The notes under the pieces: generated by a model | Database searches by the model: none | What the model saw: only the letters and a program-made list of their open reading frames with translations | Told to the model about the DNA's origin: nothing | Shown: in pieces, positions 6,773-8,119 of the stretch | How the letters are laid out: each line of letters opens with the position of its first letter | How positions within the stretch are numbered: the first letter of the stretch is position 1 | Assembly (NCBI GenBank): GCA_041749275.1 | Contig: JBGTBQ010000124.1 | Coordinates: forward strand, 1 to 8,119 | DNA length: 8,119 bases | Reading direction: 5' to 3' | Origin: JBGTBQ01 sp041749275 | GTDB taxonomy: Bacteria > Acidobacteriota > Blastocatellia > Pyrinomonadales > Pyrinomonadaceae | Translations under genes and position numbers: made by a program

Positions 6773-6804
6773 GGACAGACCCGCCTGTAATCATGGTCTG
6801 ATCC
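6773..6804 (+). other. Weak bulged hairpin between rhomboid and dehydrogenase genes
   Basis: GGACAGACC (6773-6781) pairs with GGTCTGATCC (6795-6804), nine pairs with one bulged base, across a 13-base loop. It begins eight bases after the rhomboid stop. There is no T-run after it, so it is at best a weak terminator or a processing or operator site. Confidence 0.3.
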
Positions 6805-6835
6805 GCTGACTCAAATCGCTCGCAATAATAAAAAC

Positions 6836-6843
6836 AGGAGAAG
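6836..6843 (+). promoter_or_regulatory. Ribosome binding site of the hydroxyacyl-CoA dehydrogenase gene
   Basis: AGGAGAAG precedes the ATG at 6854 with ten bases between, the best Shine-Dalgarno match in the window. It fixes the start at 6854. Confidence 0.7.
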
Positions 6844-6853
6844 CGAACAAGTT

Positions 6854-7747
6854 ATGGACATTAAGAAAGTGGGTGTGCTCGGCTGCGGACTGATGGGCGC
6901 GGGCATCGCGCAGACGGCGGCCACCGCCGGCTTCGATGTAGTGGTGCGTGAGGTCACCGAGGAACTATGCGACCGCGGCTTCGCGGGCATCGAAAAGTCG
7001 CTGGCGAAGTTCGCTGAGAAGGGAACGATCACGGCGGAGCAGCAGGCGGAGACGCGCGGGCGTCTGCGCGGCACGACCGCGCTCGAAGACCTCGCGGACT
7101 GCGACATCATCATCGAAGCCATCATCGAGAACCTCGACACGAAACGCGAGACGTACCAGCGACTCGACGAGCTATGCAAGCCGGAAACGATCTTCGCTTC
7201 GAACACCTCTTCGCTCTCGATCACGGAGATGATGACGGCCACCTCCGCTGAAAGACAGCAGCGCTTCGTCGGTCTGCACTTCTTCAACCCCGTCCCGCTG
7301 ATGAAGTTGGTCGAGGTCGTCCGCACGATTCTGACGGACGAAGCGGTCTACGAAGAGGCGGTCGGTTTTAGTAAAAAACTCGGCAAGACGCCGGTGCGCG
7401 CGGGCGACCGTTCGGGCTTCATCGTCAACCGCCTGCTCGTGCCCTACCTGCTCGACGCCATCCGCGCGCTCGAAGAGGGCGTCGGCTCCATCGTTGATAT
7501 AGACAACGGGATGAAGCTCGGCTGTGGTCATCCGATGGGGCCGCTGACGCTCTTGGATTTCGTCGGTCTCGACACGACCTATTACATCGCCGAGATCATG
7601 TTCGCGGAGTTCCGCGAGAAGCGCTTCGCGCCGCCGCCGCTCCTCAAGCGCATGGTGCTCGCGGGTCTCTACGGGCGTAAGTCGGGGCGCGGCTTCTACG
7701 ACTACACCACTGACCCGAAGAATCCGTCGCCGATGAATTTGTCGTGA
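6854..7747 (+). CDS. 3-hydroxybutyryl-CoA (3-hydroxyacyl-CoA) dehydrogenase, NAD-dependent
   Basis: At 297 residues this is the normal length for the stand-alone bacterial enzyme (often named hbd, fadB2 or paaH). An N-terminal Rossmann fold carries G10-x-G12-x-x-G15 (VGVLGCGLMGAGIAQ), and an acidic residue (E33) follows the second strand, which fits NAD rather than NADP. The catalytic set is present by alignment to the human enzyme: Ser119 (SNTSS), His142 with Glu154 (GLHFFNPVPLMKLVEVV), and Asn192 (FIVNRLL). The C-terminal helical dimerisation domain covers about 185-285 and includes HPMGPLTLLDFVGLD and GLYGRKSGRGFYDY. It oxidises 3-hydroxyacyl-CoA to 3-oxoacyl-CoA (or the reverse) in fatty acid oxidation, butanoate or phenylacetate metabolism; the window holds no partner thiolase or hydratase to say which. 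The start at 6854 is supported by a good Shine-Dalgarno. It lies 88 bases after the rhomboid gene, so it may have its own promoter, although I found no clear -35/-10 pair. Confidence 0.96.
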   Translation: MDIKKVGVLGCGLMGAGIAQTAATAGFDVVVREVTEELCDRGFAGIEKSLAKFAEKGTITAEQQAETRGRLRGTTALEDLADCDIIIEAIIENLDTKRETYQRLDELCKPETIFASNTSSLSITEMMTATSAERQQRFVGLHFFNPVPLMKLVEVVRTILTDEAVYEEAVGFSKKLGKTPVRAGDRSGFIVNRLLVPYLLDAIRALEEGVGSIVDIDNGMKLGCGHPMGPLTLLDFVGLDTTYYIAEIMFAEFREKRFAPPPLLKRMVLAGLYGRKSGRGFYDYTTDPKNPSPMNLS

Positions 7748-7762
7748 GCGCTGACATCCGTG

Positions 7763-7785
7763 CGGCGCGCGCCGGCGTAGTTTTC
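7763..7785 (+). terminator. Possible weak terminator after the dehydrogenase gene
   Basis: CGGCGCGCGCCG (7763-7774) is a perfect 12-bp palindrome that can form at most a four- to five-pair stem. TTTTCT follows from 7781. The stem is short and six bases separate it from the T-run, so this is a tentative call. Confidence 0.3.
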
Positions 7786-7851
7786 TCGACGCACCGAAGG
7801 TCAAGATGCAGGGATTAGCTGCCGGCAAATAAAACATGAGTTGAGGCGGTC

Positions 7852-7863
7852 GCCGAAGCTCCG
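7852..7863 (+). repeat. Truncated copy of the hairpin repeat
   Basis: GCCGAAGCTCCG (7852-7863) is the exact reverse complement of 8085-8096, the flank and first half of the minus-strand copy at 8061-8091. The match stops at 7863, just before the next full copy begins, as if that copy had inserted into an older one. Confidence 0.55.
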
Positions 7864-7869
7864 GCTCAA

Positions 7870-7899
7870 AGCCCCAGAGGGGCGGAATATTTATAGCCC
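7870..7899 (+). repeat. Hairpin repeat, copy A
   Basis: The stem GCCCC-AGA-GGGGC is followed by GGAATATTTATAGCCC. This copy lies outside the inverted-repeat element that starts at 7920. The 3' part (TTTATAGCCC) matches the minus-strand copy at 8061-8091. Confidence 0.8.
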
Positions 7900-7934
7900 G
7901 GCGGGATAAAAAACTCCTCAGAGCGTGTCTCAAA

Positions 7935-7965
7935 AGCCCCGTGAGGGGCGAAATGTTTGTAGCCC
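7935..7965 (+). repeat. Hairpin repeat, copy B
   Basis: A 31-base copy: stem GCCCC-GTGA-GGGGC followed by GAAATGTTTGTAGCCC. It overlaps the inner end of the left terminal inverted repeat. It differs from the copy at 8061-8091 at four of 31 positions, two of which compensate each other within the stem. Confidence 0.85.
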
Positions 7966-7990
7966 GCGTCGCTCTCCCCTTGTTCTTTCA

Positions 7991-8006
7991 AGCCCCGGAG
8001 GGGCGG
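7991..8006 (+). repeat. Hairpin repeat, partial copy C
   Basis: AGCCCCGGAGGGGCGG keeps the stem (GCCCC/GGGGC, loop GGA) but lacks the downstream TTTATAGCCC part. It faces the minus-strand copy at 8015-8037 head to head. Confidence 0.7.
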
Positions 8007-8014
8007 CAGCGCCT

Positions 8015-8037
8015 AACATGTCGCTCCTCACGGAGCT
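8015..8037 (-). repeat. Hairpin repeat, partial copy D
   Basis: On the minus strand it reads as stem GCTCC-GTGA-GGAGC followed by GACATGTT, after which similarity stops. It shares the T-A version of the third stem pair with the copy at 8061-8091. Confidence 0.75.
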
Positions 8038-8060
8038 TCAGCGACCTCGTGTCACGCGAT

Positions 8061-8091
8061 GGGCTATAAACATTCCGCTCCTCACGGAGCT
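8061..8091 (-). repeat. Hairpin repeat, copy E
   Basis: A 31-base minus-strand copy: stem GCTCC-GTGA-GGAGC followed by GGAATGTTTATAGCCC. It is the inverted partner of the copy at 7935-7965 (27 of 31 positions identical). Confidence 0.85.
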
Positions 8092-8119
8092 TCGGCACAT
8101 GGCTTTTTGGACACGCTCT

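Larger units (their letters stand above)
7748..8119. other. Non-coding repeat island downstream of the dehydrogenase
   Basis: I see no gene in these 372 bases. From 7852 onward the sequence is largely made of copies of one hairpin repeat in both orientations (7870-7899, 7935-7965, 7991-8006, 8015-8037, 8061-8091, with a fragment at 7852-7863) plus a pair of terminal inverted repeats (7920-7938 and 8101-8119). Open frames across it are shadows. Confidence 0.7.
7920..8119. mobile_element. Candidate MITE/REPIN-like element with 19-bp terminal inverted repeats
   Basis: Bases 7920-7938 (AGAGCGTGTCTCAAAAGCC) and the reverse complement of 8101-8119 (AGAGCGTGTCCAAAAAGCC) match at 17 of 19 positions. 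They enclose about 160 bases with no coding capacity but four hairpin repeats, two in each orientation. The arrangement is nearly mirror-symmetrical: terminal repeat, plus copies, minus copies, terminal repeat. The right arm ends exactly at the window edge, so the true outer boundary and any target-site duplication cannot be seen. No transposase is encoded, so mobility would need one elsewhere. Confidence 0.55.

Noticed and set aside
7172..7933. Minus-strand open frame of 253 codons across the dehydrogenase end and the repeat island
   Set aside because: It starts inside the repeat element and runs antisense to conserved dehydrogenase residues; no motif seen.
7870..8091. CRISPR-like repeats near the right edge
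   Set aside because: The copies lie in both orientations, have irregular spacing and carry no unique spacers of constant length; they fit REP-like elements.
1..8119. A new defence or biosynthetic system
   Set aside because: The genes are housekeeping-type or general protease and signalling families with no nuclease, toxin, reverse transcriptase, ATPase or modification genes that would form such a system.

Overview
The window looks like ordinary chromosome from a GC-rich bacterium, most likely an acidobacterium (Blastocatellia-like). That placement rests on three things: GC-rich third codon positions, the style of the proteins (an S8 protease with a glycine-rich hexapeptide tail, a zinc-ribbon rhomboid, a multi-pass membrane HD-GYP protein), and the intergenic repeats. 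It is an inference that only a database search could confirm. I see no phage, plasmid, CRISPR, toxin-antitoxin or defence genes and no RNA gene.

Left part, minus strand (109-5068). Read in the direction of transcription, it holds a secreted subtilisin-like (S8) protease with a propeptide, then after 64 bases a membrane HD-GYP/GAF protein predicted to degrade cyclic-di-GMP, then a small secreted protein gene broken by one extra base. The last gene has its own promoter. A strong intrinsic terminator sits immediately downstream of that promoter, and its 5' arm covers the predicted transcription start.

Middle (5069-5460). This is a divergent intergenic region between the protease and a rhomboid gene. 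It contains an imperfect 11-bp dyad that could be an operator, and two -10-like hexamers facing the rhomboid gene.

Right part, plus strand (5461-7747). A rhomboid intramembrane protease with an N-terminal zinc ribbon is followed 88 bases later by a 3-hydroxybutyryl-CoA dehydrogenase (fatty acid or butanoate metabolism). They need not be functionally linked.

The two edges are repetitive. The left edge begins with a perfect 19-bp inverted repeat. The right edge (7852-8119) is packed with a hairpin-forming repeat family in both orientations, part of it enclosed by 19-bp imperfect terminal inverted repeats. The right arm ends on the last base of the window. This suggests a contig bounded by repeats and a small non-autonomous (MITE/REPIN-like) element.

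The most interesting signals are this repeat island, whose copies show a compensatory base-pair change, the terminator/promoter overlap at 658-724, the one-base frameshift at 393-394, and the near-identical 18-bp tandem repeats in the protease tail. I found no convincing evidence of a new multi-gene system.
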